From: Sepiola atlantica
Taxonomy: Eukaryota; Mollusca; Cephalopoda; Sepiida; Sepiolidae
DNA: 64,000 nt
Reading direction: 5' to 3'
Assembly (NCBI GenBank): GCA_963556195.1
Contig: OY744532.1
Coordinates: 102,234,583 to 102,298,582 of the forward strand
Shown here: positions 42,260 through 55,704 of the stretch, one piece after another
How the letters are laid out: each line of letters opens with the position of its first letter
How positions within the stretch are numbered: position 1 is the first letter of the stretch
Translations under genes and position numbers: made by a program
The notes under the pieces: generated by a model
What the model was told of the DNA's origin: nothing
The model's database searches: none
Seen by the model: only the letters and a program-made list of their open reading frames with translations

Positions 42260-43470
42260 AAAATGTTTTCTATCTAAAACAAATTACATATTATTATTGA
42301 GGAAACATTAATTATTATATGTTAAAATTAATTAGATAAAAACTAAAGTTTCCGTGTTAAAATAGAATTTTTTAAGCCCAGTGTTTCTTGCAGCCATTAT
42401 TTTTGTAATCATTTAATAATAATCGTAAACTTTCCTGTGTTTTTGTAATAATGCTGGCAGATTATGTTTCTGCATGTATTACATAAGCTTGAAATGCAAC
42501 ACTAGAATATGCGGATATAAATCAAAATGTTTCCGTATGCGCATTCAATAGAGATTAGTTTATTTTTTAAAAGTGTGATAGAAGAAGAGATACATTGTCG
42601 ACCAGATATTTCCTTGAACACCTTAGCTAGTGCGACAGAAACCAACACAATTTCGTTCCTTCTGCCAATGTCGTAACTCAGGCCGACCAATAAGATCTCA
42701 TCAAAACATAAGTTATAAGAACAATAACCAGAAACAATGTCAATGAGATATTATATTTCATTTATATGTTTCAGAATCTAGAATAATTTAATTGTAATAT
42801 GTCTCTAAAGACACATGATTTTGTCAACTTGCTATCCTGGCAAACAGAGAACCAGTGCGTTCCCAGAAAGCATCGATAGCTGTATACATTTTTAACTGAA
42901 TTGGAAAGAGGATCCTATTCTCAGAAAAAAGCTGATCGATTGGCTATTCAAAAAACTGAAAATCATCTCTCTCCTAAAAAATAAAAAAAAAAAACAACAA
43001 CTATAAAAAGCAAACAAACTACATTAATAAAAAAGGCGCCAACTAGTTAATTTCTGTTCGTTTCCAAACCGCCACAAACAACACGAATACAAACAAGAAC
43101 GATTATTCGGATCCAGTTTCTAGCGGAGCCTCCCTCTAAAATCGCGAATATGAATCGGCATTTCTAATCAGAAAATGTCGTTCCGGCTTTTCAATTCTCG
43201 TTGGCAATCTCGTGTACGGCGATACTATAACCAGACAATAAAGGAATGGTAAGTGGTAGCGAGTTGGGCGCTGGTAGAAAGCGAACAAGAATCGATATTT
43301 CTCATAATTGAAGTCATCTGAGCGCATAAAGCAAAACCAATCTCTCCAATGCTAAACCGAAGAGATTGTAGAGGTTCGCCATTAAATTCTCGACGAGAGA
43401 CAACTCTGCACGCACGATAATGTTTTCAGTTAGATAGTCGTTCCGATTCGATCTGATCAGAATAATTCGC
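42260..43470. other. No feature recognised
   Basis: 43080-43440 is somewhat richer in CpG than the surroundings but has no frame or motif I can name. Confidence 0.35.
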
Positions 43471-43475
43471 TTCTT

Positions 43476-43721
<246 letters not shown>

Positions 43722-43724
43722 CCA

Positions 43725-45080
43725 GGTAGGGTAAACATCCACAGGGTAGAAATCCAAAGGGAATAAAACCGGGCTTATAAGTGGATGAGATTTAGCTGAT
43801 TTACGGGTTGGTCGAGCGTATATAGGTCGAGAGGGGACCCAGAAAAATAAGTTAATGGGAGAACATTCCATTGAAGTGCTTGTAAAACAAGCGAAAGGAT
43901 GCAGTTGCGGCTATACGACAGGTGCTGAAGCTTAGTGGATAGTGAGGGGCCTATTAGATTTGATACTCTTTTAAAATCTTGTCCAAGAGAGAGAGACGGT
44001 GGTTTGTGCATTAGCCCAGATGTTATAACAATACTCCATGCATGGGAGGATGGGGCTTTATACAGATGTTATACTATCAGGTGTGATGAGTATTCTAGCA
44101 CGGCCGAGGAGGCGAACTCTCTTTTAAGCAGCCTTGCAATGTCTTCTATGCAATTGGTTGTTTAAGAGATGTCTTGTAGTTGTTAAAGAAAAAGAGCCTT
44201 GTCTTAGCAGCATTAAATGTTACCATCACATGTATGACCCCATTTCACTACAGATTGCAGGTAACTTTCTAAGGATTAAGACATTGCCTCGTATATGTGC
44301 GCCGCCGTTTTGCCCACATGACGAGACTAGATGGTGGGTTCGTCAGCAAATGTACCCATCTTAGACACAATGTCATCAGGGAGGTCATTTATGACAACTA
44401 GGGATAAAAAACGGTCCAAATATCGATCCCTGGGGTACATCTGCATTTATGTTATGTTGCTTTGATGAACGGCCATCGAGGACAACCAAGATGTGTCTTT
44501 TGGATCGGAAGGATCTAATTATATTACATATTTGTCCAGTAATACCATATGAATAAATCTTTATGAAAAGATCTTGATGCCAGACCTGGTCAAAAGGTTT
44601 GGATATATTAAGCGCTACCGCCCTAGCTTCACCTGCCTTGTACAGTGTATAGTATATAGTTCACAGATGAGCGTTAGGATATCCACAGTATACCGTGTTG
44701 CCTAAATCCAAATACATTGTGAGTAATAAATGTTGCATAATCTAGGTGACAGACTATCGTTAGATTTATTAAGAATTCAAAGATTTTAGCGATAAGTAGA
44801 TAGTAGACTGATGGAGCTATAATTCTGAAGGTCAGTACTATCTCCAGAATTTTGAAGACTTTTACCGCAGAGGCAATTTTCCAACTATCAGGGAAACAAG
44901 ATTCAGCGAGGCATTTGTTATAGAGATTTGAAAGGACAGGGGCCAGTTTAGCAGAGCATTTCTTTATTATTATTACTGGTATAAAATCAGGCCTGCATGC
45001 TTTGGAGGTGTCATAGTTTTTTATGATGTCTCGGGTATAAGATGTGGTGATGTCTCGGACATGAGATGGGGTCTATGCTT
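43725..45080 (-). pseudogene. Non-LTR retrotransposon RT relic (Jockey/CR1-like)
   Basis: Minus strand, from high to low coordinates with several frame changes: YDTSKACRPDFIPV (GPD motif), KLAPVLSNLYNKCLAESCFP and SWKIAS (about 44850-45030), then YRPISLL-like and VFGFRQH residues, ISKPFDQVWHQDL (motif A region), a VPQGSIFGP motif B' (about 44410-44440), then MEYCYNIW-like and DKILK-RVSNLIGPSLSTKLQH residues in the C-terminal part (43900-44000). Order and motifs are those of Jockey/CR1-type LINE RTs. Multiple stops and frameshifts make it a dead, ancient copy. The endonuclease domain is absent. Confidence 0.8.
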
Positions 45081-46720
45081 CAAGTTTTTCATAGCGTCAA
45101 ACATGTGTTTATGATGTTCTGTTTGATTGTTTTGTAGAGGAAAAATGTTGTTTATGTTTTTTGCTTAGCAGAACACAATTGAGTTTTGCAAAGGGAAAGG
45201 AAAAGACAATAACATCAATGTTCGGTGCATTTTCGGTCAGGAAGCCAGTAATGATATGAATATTTGTGTGATTAAATAATTCAGTATCTAATTTACTGAC
45301 ACTATATTGATTCACAGTTTAGCCATCTAAATAATTTAATAATTGCATTTTATTCTTAGAAATTTCCTTATTCACCAGATTGTGTTACCGCCCATGCAGA
45401 ATATTATGTTTTGAATACACTTTTGGGATAAACAACCCTTTGTCATTTGTCCTAATTTGGTTGTCGCTTTAGGATAGAACTCGTCTAGCTTTATTATTTT
45501 TAGCGGTAATCAGCGACGCTTTCCAGAATTATCATTCGTGTTACCTTATTTTCGGAATGTTGACTATATAAAATCTTTTGCATGCATTAAATATTTTATA
45601 TTGCTTTGAACAGTGCTATGGTTTGTCTTAACTGGACATGACTGTTTTGCGTTGGCTGTTTTCTCTGTGTTTCATATTTTATGTATAAGGATGTGAAATC
45701 TCTAATCTTGCTTGTGCGAATTTTTAGGGGGCAAGCAACCTGCATTATTTGTGTTTACTCCCCGGCTCTTCTAGAAAAATATTTGAAAGTTATTTTGTTC
45801 TGGATTTTTATCGAACTGAATAAATGCGAAAGTTTTTTTTTTATATATTCGAACTATATTAACATCAAAACTTTAATTTTACTAGCACAGGAACATTTTT
45901 AGATAACGCATATATATATATATATATATATATGATCTTCAAACTTCCTTAAAATAAGTCTCTATATTGCTCATTTGCATAATCATTTTTTTAGTTTCTA
46001 ATAAATTAATGTTCTGTAAGATTAAGTTCTAATTTTTATTCCCAATGTTTCTTCTATATACGCAATTGTTTTATTATTTTAATTATTAATAACATTATTT
46101 AAAGAGATTGTTATTAAACAAGGATAGCGTTTTAATAACTTTAATGGATACATTTTCAAGGGAAATAATTCGCATCAAACTCCCGGCAAATTTTTCTGGG
46201 ATATGGAAAACAGATACTACGCTTTGATTTTACCCAGATTGGCAATACAATGTTTTGTGACTAGACATTTTTCTATATAAATAAAACTCGATTTAATCGG
46301 AATATCTTCTAATGGGGTGGATAGTGTAGTATCAGTTCTGTTGTCATAAGACCGTCTCACCAGGAATTACTTCCTCTGTAAGCGCGTAGCAGTTGTTCTT
46401 GAATAAATTATAAATATACATAGTCTGAAATAAAAACGTTTTTCACTTAAAATGCGAACCAATAAAATGTAATTTCTGTTTAAATTGTAAGTTTTATATT
46501 TAAAACCTGTTATAAACATTTCTCGCCCTCCACCTAATAAAATAAATTAACAAAACAAAACAGCCATGAAATAAATAATAATAAAAAACAGCCATTCTGG
46601 TATTTCTTTTCTTATTTGAGGTTCATTCTTTTTTCAGTCAGGTATATCATTTAAACTGAAATTAGTTTCATTAAACACATTTTTGTCAAACTTAAACCAT
46701 GTTTTTTGTTATGCCAAGTG
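45080..46720. other. No feature recognised; short (TA)n at 45909-45933
   Basis: AT-rich with short open frames only. Confidence 0.35.
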
Positions 46721-46727
46721 TCATTAT

Positions 46728-46880
46728 ACACGCGAAACGCCGAAATAAAAATTAGGTCGAAAAATACCGAAAATTATTAACGAAAGTTATCGTTCTTCTT
46801 TAGCTAGCATATTTCTATCATTTGAGAAAATAGTGACTATATTTTTCGGCCAATTTTTATTACAGCGTTTCACATTTGCA
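46728..46880. mobile_element. Foldback with ~35-bp arms
   Basis: GCGAAACGCCGAAATAAAAA (about 46733-46752) is inverted as TTTTTATTACAGCGTTTCAC (about 46854-46873), flanking ~85 bp. The CCGAAATAAA block resembles the GAAA side of the family C unit at 13690, so it may be another pseudo-LTR relic. Confidence 0.5.
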
Positions 46881-46994
46881 ATGAACCTTACCATTGTTTT
46901 TAATGTTATCTAAATGAATAAATACAAAAGCTGGTTCACCTGTCCTAACTATATTAACATTAAAACGGTGTATACTTGTTTAATTCTTTGTAGT

Positions 46995-47280
46995 ATATTT
47001 TCATTCGCCCTGATACCTTCCTCCCAAGCATAACCTCCTATGTTAATGGGAGGGGCAGTATAGTATACGTTCGTTCTTCACGGTATCATCCTCCAAAGAT
47101 TACCTTCTCCTTTGTGTGTGTACTATCGATTATGTTGTCATGATCACACACATTCACTTTTTTGGGGGCAGGGTGGAGTTTCCGTTCGTCATGATATCAT
47201 CGGCTTCGTCATTATTTTTTCCTTTGCGGTCAGTGTATGTAGTTTGTTCATCCTGATATCATACTCTAACCTAACAAAAA
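46995..47280 (+). repeat. Degenerate tandem of a GTTCNTCATGATATCAT motif
   Basis: Loose copies near 47003, 47070, 47183 and 47245. Irregular spacing; low confidence as a true tandem array. Confidence 0.3.
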
Positions 47281-47424
47281 TATGCGATCGGAGATGATAT
47301 TATTTTTAATTTTAAAAATATATATATTATAGTGTTTAATCTCCATTCAATAGTATTAAATATTCAGTGTTATTTTTGCTTCTCGAATCGATCGGAACTA
47401 TATAAATTTGTTTAAATTATTATT

Positions 47425-47690
<266 letters not shown>

Positions 47691-47834
47691 CCCCCACACA
47701 CACATAGTAAATCCCAAATATATAACTCTGCATTTTGTTTGTCTTAGTTGACGATGAAACGGTCAGTCAAGATCTGACTCTTTTTATAAAATATATAAAG
47801 ACATGGTTACTGAAATCTCATTTTCTCTTGTTTA

Positions 47835-48360
47835 CACACACACATATACACGGGAGTTTGAATTACTTACTAGACACCACCTTTGGGTGTATTCGGTCTC
47901 TATGTATAAAGTTTTGTCAGGACAAAATGACATGAGGATACTCCCCCTACAAGTAAACCCTGACCAAATATTCAATATAACAGAACATTCGCAGCACATA
48001 TAAGATATTTTCAATATTGCTATACACAGACTCATATCAGGAATAGTGCATCTTCTCCAAGTGGTGTTACATAAAGTAACAACACTTAGCTGGATACTCT
48101 ACCAGACTAGATAAATTCTTGTCCTGGATCCGGTAAGACAAAGAGACCACAAGAAATATATACTATAGCGTAGTAAACTGGTCAATTGCGGAGAGAACAA
48201 TGAATGTGTTTAACTTCTTCATCAACTCAACGTTTGACAGGTAAAGGACAACTTTAATAGAATATTCGAATATCTATGTATACCATATAGAAATCAAGTG
48301 TTAGCCCCAGGAAGTCACCCCTTAATTTCTGAGGACTTCGATAGAAGTAAAATGAATCAA
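47835..48360 (+). repeat. Dispersed repeat R2 (copy 2)
   Basis: Homologous to 16890-17456 along its length: CAGGACAAAATGACATGA, GTAAACCCTGACCAAATATTCA, ACCAGACTAGATAAATTCTTG, TTCGATAGAAGTAAAATGAA. Ends in (TA)n 48360-48480, as copy 1 does. Confidence 0.75.
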
Positions 48361-48383
48361 TATATAGATATATGTATATGTAT

Positions 48384-48414
<31 letters not shown>

Positions 48415-48432
48415 ATTATATATATATATATA

Positions 48433-48480
<48 letters not shown>
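48360..48480. repeat. Interrupted (TA)n, ~120 bp
   Basis: Terminates repeat R2. Confidence 0.96.
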
Positions 48481-48485
<5 letters not shown>

Positions 48486-48734
48486 GCATTCCAATGACCA
48501 TGGAAAAACTCAATCGACAACCATAACTTTTATTTATTGTTTCAATTTATGTATTTCTATAATTTGGTTGATACATATATTTCTTCTTTCTTTCTACAGA
48601 TAACTTTTTTTTTATTTTAATTAATTTTTTTTGGGGGGAATGCAACTATAATATGCATATCTTATATACCCAGTGAAATGATTTATTTTCTGAATCTATT
48701 TATTTAACTTAAAAATTATAATCAGGCTGTTATA

Positions 48735-48768
48735 TTTCCCCGGGCAACGCCGGAGCACGGGTTGCTAG
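48735..48768 (+). mobile_element. Helitron-like 3' terminus
   Basis: CCCCGGGCAACGCCGGAGCA then CGGGTTGCTAG|T: a GC-rich potential hairpin (GCAAC/GTTGC) directly before CTAG followed by T. Helitrons end in CTRR preceded by a short hairpin and insert between A and T. The 5' TC end is not located, so only this terminus is proposed. Confidence 0.45.
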
Positions 48769-49476
48769 TGCTTTATAAATAACATTGTAAAATTAACCTA
48801 TATACACATGTGTGTCATACACAACGTGCAATCATCAGTATGGGAGGAACCAATCTCTGCCAGTCACTAGATGTCAACCCTAATACGAAATACAGTTTTA
48901 CTCAGTAGTCGCGGCGCTTAACAATGTGTCCACCATACATTGCCGTATAAATGAGTAACATGACGTCTAAGTGAAAATTCAGTTGCCACATCAGCAGGTC
49001 GTATATATATATATATATATATATTTAGGCAGCATTTTCTCTGTAATTCAAATGGTGCTGAATATGACAGACAACTTATGTGCGGATATCGGGCCCTATT
49101 TCAGAGGAATCCGGTAATGACCATGCTTCTAAAAAAACTCATCATTAATTACAGTAAATTTAATACCACTAACCTTACTATCAAAAATAATTCTTGCCTC
49201 TCGATTTTGTCGAGGAGATCAACAATGCATTTATCCCATACCAATGTCATAGCTCCGCACCTTACGAATCAACACTCCTCTCCTGCTCCTAATTGAAAAA
49301 GAACACTCTTAGTAGAAATCAACACCATGCGAATAAATCCAACTAATAAAATATCTACCTCTGAATTTTGTGACAATTAAAGTTACGGTCACACAGTGCT
49401 AATTATATTAAATTACAAGCCTGTAGACACAGAAATCCATAATTGCGAACCCCACTGTAGTTCGAGATGCACGAGA

Positions 49477-49516
<40 letters not shown>
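49477..49516. repeat. (AAT)n array
   Basis: About 13 repeats. Confidence 0.97.
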
Positions 49517-49519
<3 letters not shown>

Positions 49520-49539
49520 TTTGTAAAAAAAACACACAC

Positions 49540-49585
49540 CACCACCAACAACAACACCACCACATTCACCACCACCACCACCACC

Positions 49586-49640
<55 letters not shown>

Positions 49641-49657
49641 CATTCACCACCACCACC

Positions 49658-49703
<46 letters not shown>

Positions 49704-49765
49704 CATTCACCACCACCACCACCACCACAACCACCACCACCACCACCACCAACAACAACAACAAC
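49540..49765 (+). repeat. Higher-order (CAC)n-(CAA)n array
   Basis: (CAC)n then (CAA)n, restarted three times with CACATTCACCACC at each start (49561, 49638 and 49702), a compound unit of ~65-75 bp. It gives poly-His/Gln/Asn and poly-Gly/Val frames that are not genes. Confidence 0.95.
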
Positions 49766-49889
49766 TGGAAATGGAATGGTACTACAAACACCGCTACTCA
49801 ACAGAAATACACTACCGGGAATGAATGAAAACTCTATGGGATATTTCTACTGATTGCCCCCCCCCCACCGGAACAAAGTATAGCAGATC

Positions 49890-52760
49890 AAGCAAGACAC
49901 ATACACAAGAGAGAGTGGTTCTTTGAGCTGAGGTAAACGGAACTCAAACAAAAGATAACTTGCATAACATATCAAGAAACACCACTTAATGTAAAACCAC
50001 AGGTAGAAAACAGGCAAAACATACACACTGGGAACTGAAGAGGTCGAATACTACGAAATCACAGAACTCACTGTGGAAGAAGCAAGGAAGTTAGAAACGG
50101 TTCATGTCCGAGAACAAACCAAACTCCAATCCTTAAGGATCGAAGATTGGAATAAGTTGAAAGTTGAAACAGAGAAAGAAACCGGACTCTTTGTGTACAT
50201 CTAAACATATACTATCACATCCTTAATCAATTTTACATATGCGGGGGAATCAATAAATATGAAACTAAACAGAGAAAAAAGACTGTCCAAAAGAATAGAC
50301 CAACAAAACCTTCATGCGAATCACAGATAAACAAACTTCGAAAAAAAGCTAAAACACTAAACAGGATGAAAGAGAACATGAAACGATTGAGGAGCAGAAA
50401 TCTGAATCACAATGAAAGACTTAATAAGAAACATGAATAACTAAAACAAAACTTAGCAACAATCGAAAGAAGATACGATATAGATACAAATCGGTACAGC
50501 ACAACCAGAACAGAACCTTTGAAAACAATGAAAGCCAGTTTTACAAAAACTTAAACGGAGAAAGAACAGCAACAGAAAAACCGGACCCGACGGCGACAAA
50601 ACACTTCCGTAGCAAAATATTGGAAAAGTCCCTAAAACACAACAAATATGCAAAATGTCTGAAAAAAATGAAAGATGAACTACAGAAAATTTAAGAAGAA
50701 ACGCAAACATACATTAATGAAGAAACAATTAAGACAACCCCAAGGAAAATGACAAACTGGAAAGTAGAATGCCACGATGGAATACATGCATACTGGTTTT
50801 AAATTTAATGACTTTACATATCCACAAAACAGACGTACCAGAGTAGATGGTCAAAGAATGGGCAACGCTAATACAACAAATGCAAAAAAAAGAACGATCT
50901 TAAGAAACTATAAGCCAATAACCATGTTTAACAACAATGTAGATAATCCTAACGACGCAATCGAGAGAAAAACTACTGAACAATAATGTACTTCTCCCCG
51001 AGGAAGAAAAAAGATGGCGGAAAGGGGAAAAAGGGCGAATGATGAATAGATCAGAAGATCCTGAAATAAGTAAATAGCAAAAAAAAGAACATATCCTGGG
51101 CATGAATTGACTACAAGAAAGTCTACAAGAGAATACCTAAAGCATAGCTAATTGAATGCTTAAACTATACTAGATACGTGACATGATTATGAATCTTATT
51201 GAGAAATCAATGCAAACATGGATACTAGAACTGGCAACTGGAGGACAACACCTGAGTGAGATAAAAATACAGAGACGCCTTTTCCAAGGAGACTCCTTAT
51301 TACCACTACTGTTTATTAAAGCCATGAGGCCACTTAACTAGATACTCAGAAAATGTAATGTTGGATACAAGTTTACAGACACAGAACAGAGGATGAACTA
51401 ATTCATGTGTATTTAAGACTTGTAACTATTTGCAAAATCAAAAAAGTAACTAGAAACACTGGTAAATACAACCAGAATCGCCAGTCAGAACATTCAAATG
51501 GAATTTAGAATTTAAAAGTATTAACTGCTCGAGATGAAAAAGAGTAAACTGGAGACTAGCGAGGCCTTGGAACTGCCCAACCATGAAGAGATGAAGGCGC
51601 TAAGTAAACAGAAGAGCTATTAAGCAGACACCATCAAATCTACAGAAACAAATTAGACGTTTGGAAAAGAATATTGGCGAAGAACTCTTAGAAACGAAAT
51701 TATGCAGCAGAAATCTGGTAAACGAAGTAAACACATGGCCAGCATCACTAATGCGATACTCTGGACTATTCATCGGCTTGACTGAAGAAGAACTCATGCA
51801 CATTGACTAGAAAATTGATGGCAATGCACAACACACTACATACAAAAGATGGTACAGCAAACTCTATCTTACAATTAAGGAAGGGAGAAGAGAACTGGTA
51901 AGTATAAAACACTGTGTGGAAGACACAAGAAAAGCTGGAGAAATACATAACCCAGAACGCAGAAAGGCTAATCACTGCAGCAAAAGAGCCACCGTCCCAA
52001 CGAACAACACGGAAGTACCGACACCAGAAACACAAAAAGAAATAGAAAAGAAAAGTGGAAAGCGAAACAACTGCATGGACGCGTCAGAAGACTGACAAAA
52101 GGAAAAAGAAACGAAAAAAACTGGGCATGGCTAAGAAAAGTAAACGTTAACAGAGAAACGGAGTCTTTACTGGCGGATGTACAAAACAATGTGAGTAAGA
52201 CAAACTACATTACATTTAAAATAGATAAACCCAACAAACCAATAAATGCAAACCGTGTGGACAAAGAGTCGAAAGGGTAGATCACATATTATGTGAATGC
52301 AACAGACTCCCCCCAATAGAATACAAGAACAGCAATAGTTGTGGGGGGAAAGTAGTACACTGATAACTGTGCAAACGATTGCATGTCGAACACGCGGAGA
52401 AATAGTACAAACATAAACCAGATACAGTACTGGAATAGGAAATGCACAACATCCTCGGGGATCTGGATGTACAGCAGACGGATAAACTCAGAAAAAACTA
52501 CAGAGTTAAGATTAAAGAGACAGAAAAACGAAGCAAATACACAGAATTTGCCAGAGAATTTAAAGAGATATGGGGCATGATGAAAGCCAATATAATACAA
52601 ATAACCGTAGGGGCACTTAGAACAGTCCCCCTAAAATATGGAAGAATGACTGGGAGAAATTGGAATCAAAGGGATCACTAAGACCCTACAAATGACGGCA
52701 ATGATCAAAACAGATGCAATATTTAAGAAAATCCTCAAATTCGGAAACCAACCCGCATAA
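49890..52760 (+). pseudogene. RLE-type non-LTR retrotransposon relic (R2/NeSL/R4-like)
   Basis: Plus-strand fragments appear in order through many stops and frame changes: an N-terminal coiled region; ESQFYKNLNGERTATEKPDP (about 50530-50590); NWKVECHDGIHAYW (about 50755-50800, cf. NWKAPG.DG...YW); SWA*IDYKKVYKRIP (about 51095-51140, motif A region); FQGDSLLPLLF (about 51278-51310, motif B'); FAKSKK; INTWPASLMRYSGLFIGLTE (thumb); EGRRELVSIKHCVED (cf. EGGRGL..IE.CV); CKPCGQRVERVDHILCEC (52250-52305, CCHC-like finger); then an endonuclease region ending with KYTEFAREFKEIWG and IIQITVGALRTVPLK (to ~52640). This order, a C-terminal finger followed by a nuclease, is that of restriction-like-endonuclease LINEs. 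Thoroughly inactivated. Confidence 0.8.
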
Positions 52761-52859
52761 GTAACGAACGGTAATCAGTCACATTGAAGTTACAATAGGA
52801 AGTCAACAAAACCACAAGAAGAACACCACTACACGAACCAAAGAAACAGAAACTGCAAG

Positions 52860-53251
52860 ATATATCATGAGATCCCCCTCCTCCTCTTCCTCTCGCTCCC
52901 CCTAAACAATGATGACATAGGTCTCGACTGACATCAAATTAAATAGTTGTAGGGTCAAGGGGGATGGGAAGACCGAGGAGAGAGAGCACTAATCAGACCT
53001 CCACTGGAAGAGTGCGGAGAGTGCTTCTACCTTAAAGAGGCGTATTGGCACTTAAATCTTATGGCAAACCAATAGTCGTCGCCAGCGAGAAATCAAGTGT
53101 AGGCGGCTGTTTCGATAAAGTAGGGTCATTCATCGAAAAGAGGTGGAGAATACTAGAAATCTGGGGAGAGTTGTTGCCACTCAGACTCCAGGAAACACCA
53201 CCGGTTGTTGTCGGTGATACATTGACTGACGATGACTTGTGTAGTAAGTCC

Positions 53252-53336
<85 letters not shown>

Positions 53337-53340
53337 AACA
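52860..53340 (+). mobile_element. RLE LINE 3' UTR with trinucleotide tail (copy A)
   Basis: Follows the RLE relic. GGTCAAGGGGGATGGGAAGACC, CCACTGGAAGAGTGCGGAGA, GGTTGTTGTCGGTGATACA and GACGATGACTTGTGTAGTAA precede an (AAT)n-(GAT)n tail (53255-53335), the short-tandem 3' terminus expected for such elements. Confidence 0.6.
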
Positions 53341-53424
53341 ATTTTTTAAGAATTAAGATATTAAAAAAATAAAAATAACATATTTAAAATATTAAAAAGC
53401 AATTAAAAAAACAACAATTACATT

Positions 53425-54457
53425 TGTTTTTAAATGGTGCCGGCCTAGGGTGACACCAAACAACATATTTGTAGAGGGTCGAGGAGGATGAGAAGACCGA
53501 GGAGGGATAGCACAAACCAAACCTTCACTGGAAAGTGTGGAGAATGCTGGGACCTTGGGAAGGCCTATTACCACCCAAATCCTAGAAAATACCAATGGTC
53601 TTTACCAGCGATAAATCAATGGTAAGAGGCTGTTGTGATACCGCATCGTTATTGAAAAGTGGTGAACAATACATCTGTTGCATACCGGTCCCAATTAATT
53701 ACCTTGGCCGGATCTCTTCATCGTTGATAGCTCTTCCTTCGTCTAGGTGCCTCCCGATTGCTGGCGTGGGGCATCGGCCCCCTGAAACGGAAAACTCTCC
53801 CAACGGAAAAGACAGAACTCCGATGAGGTTTCTAGAGGGTCGTGAACGATTTATTGGACTGAATATTATTTTACTCGGAGAGAGTGGTCATCTAATGTTG
53901 CTTCTTCTTTTCTTCTTGTCTTATCTGCTAACTTCTAAATTCTGTAGACGAGGCGACATGTCGATCGTCTGTCTCATTTTTAGAGACGCAGTCTTAACTT
54001 ATTTCTCTACATTTTTGAACAATTTCGTCTACTTTCTCTCACGACGATCTTGTCGGTTGGAGCTCCCATGACGGACTGGTGTCATTTCCCGTTTTCGACA
54101 ACAACAAGTGACGTCACCGTCCTTTGTCCTGTCATACAAATCATAACCAGAGCTGGCCTGACCTTTATTGAACCTCAACTTTTGAAGTCGGCCAGGTTTC
54201 AGCAGTTGTTGTGACTTCTTGGGATTACCCATTCTGAGAACAAATCTATTTGTCTAAAAATGGATGTCATTTCGACCTGCACTTAACTCGAACAGAGTTC
54301 ACCCCTCTCACAATCAAAACTAGTGGATCTACACGATTTTAGGCATACAGGTCCCCTCATAATATAACACATAAGACTCCAGAGAATACCACTGGTTGTT
54401 GTCGGTAAGCAATCACTAACGATGATCTGTGTGAGAACTCCTAGTGAGTACAAATAC

Positions 54458-54523
<66 letters not shown>

Positions 54524-54530
54524 TAATAAT
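53425..54530 (+). mobile_element. Second RLE LINE 3' UTR (copy B), interrupted
   Basis: GGTCGAGGAGGATGAGAAGACC and CTTCACTGGAAAGTGTGGAG (53476-53545) repeat copy A, as do CCACTGGTTGTTGTCGGTAA and ACGATGATCTGTGTGAGAAC with an (AAT)n tail at 54370-54530. Between them, 53690-54360 is unmatched, so copy B has an insertion of about 670 bp or is a chimera. Confidence 0.55.
53690..54360. other. Insert in copy B, unidentified
   Basis: GC-richer than its surroundings. Carries TGACGTCA (54109-54116) and GAGCTCC shared with 32594-32690. A 67-codon minus-strand frame (54029-54232) is basic, without recognised domain. It may be a LINE or LTR leader. Confidence 0.3.
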
Positions 54531-54535
54531 AATAA
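54450..54535. repeat. (AAT)n tail
   Basis: About 25 repeats ending copy B. Confidence 0.97.
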
Positions 54536-54910
54536 CAATAATGTAATCATTTCTTAATAATAACTTTGCAACCTAAATTCAACTTCGAAATCAAAATACT
54601 GCGAAGTAACATGTAATATCTCCCGAATCCATATGAGGCTCTGTTGTTGGTCTATCCGCCGGTCTGTCAAGCATCTCTATACGAGGACCCCTCTGTCGGG
54701 TTGTCTGCCATCGTAAAGTATGTAATAGCTGTTGTGTCCGTCTATCAACTGTCAATTGGAAACAATAATACTTTCAAGTTTAAGTTGGAAATATCATGTT
54801 CGTTGGTCTGTCTCGCTTGAAATCGAGATGGCTTCGTTTTCTTCCGTCTGTCAGAGTAAAGTGTGGAATAGCATTCTGGTCGGCTGTCATAGTTAAGTTA
54901 GCAATATTAT

Positions 54911-55383
54911 TTTACTGATCTGTAACGCTTAAGTTTGAAATATTATTTTACTGATCTGTAACGCTTAAGTTAGAAATGTTATTTTACTGATCTGTAACGC
55001 TTAAGTTAGAAATATTATTTTACTGATCTGTAACGCTTAAGTTAGAAATATTATTTTACTGATCTGTAACGCTTAAGTTAGAAATATTATTTTACTGATC
55101 TGTAACGCTTAAGTTAGAAATATTATTTTACTGATCTGTAACGCTTAAGTTTGAAATATTATTTTACTGATCTGTAACGCTTAATTTAGAAATATTATTT
55201 TACTGATCTGTAACGCTTAAGTTTGAAATATTATTTTACTGATCTGTAACGCTTAAGTTAGAAATATTATTTTACTGATCTGTAACGCTTAAGTTTAAAA
55301 TATTATTTTACTGATCTGTAACGCTTAAGTTAGAAATATTATTTTACTGATCTGTAACGCTTAAGTTTGAAATATTATTTTGT
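54911..55383 (+). repeat. 36-bp tandem array, ~13 copies
   Basis: CTGATCTG starts recur at exactly 36-bp steps (54915, 54951, 54987 ... 55347). Monomers contain TTTTACTGATCTGTAACGCT and TAAGTTTGAAATATTA, with mainly a TTAGA/TTTGA alternation. No spacers, so not CRISPR. The uniformity within a diverged block points to recent local amplification. Confidence 0.97.
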
Positions 55384-55704
55384 CGGTCTGTCAGACTTAG
55401 GTTTGAACTAAAATGTCCATGAGCTTTTTCAAGCGTAAGTTTCTAATATCATATTCGTTGGTCTGTACTGTTGAGGTCGAGATGCCCTTTGTGACGGTCG
55501 GTAACGCGTATGCGTGAAACAAAGTCTTCATCAATCTGCAATGCTAACGTTCAAAATAACATTTTCTTCCGTCAGTAACAGTTAAGTGTAAAATAAAATA
55601 CGCGTTGTCTGTAATGACAAAGTTTGAATTTTACTTTTGTCAGTGTGGAATAATTAGGTTTCAAATAGATTTTCAGTTGGTCTGTCAGACGTAAGTTTTA
55701 AATA

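Noticed and set aside
49396..49824. Open frames with poly-His/Gln and poly-Gly/Val on both strands
   Set aside because: Explained entirely by the (CAC)n/(CAA)n/(AAT)n array.
54911..55383. Regular 36-bp repeat resembling a CRISPR array
   Set aside because: Monomers abut with no variable spacers, the genome is eukaryotic and there are no cas genes. It is a satellite array.
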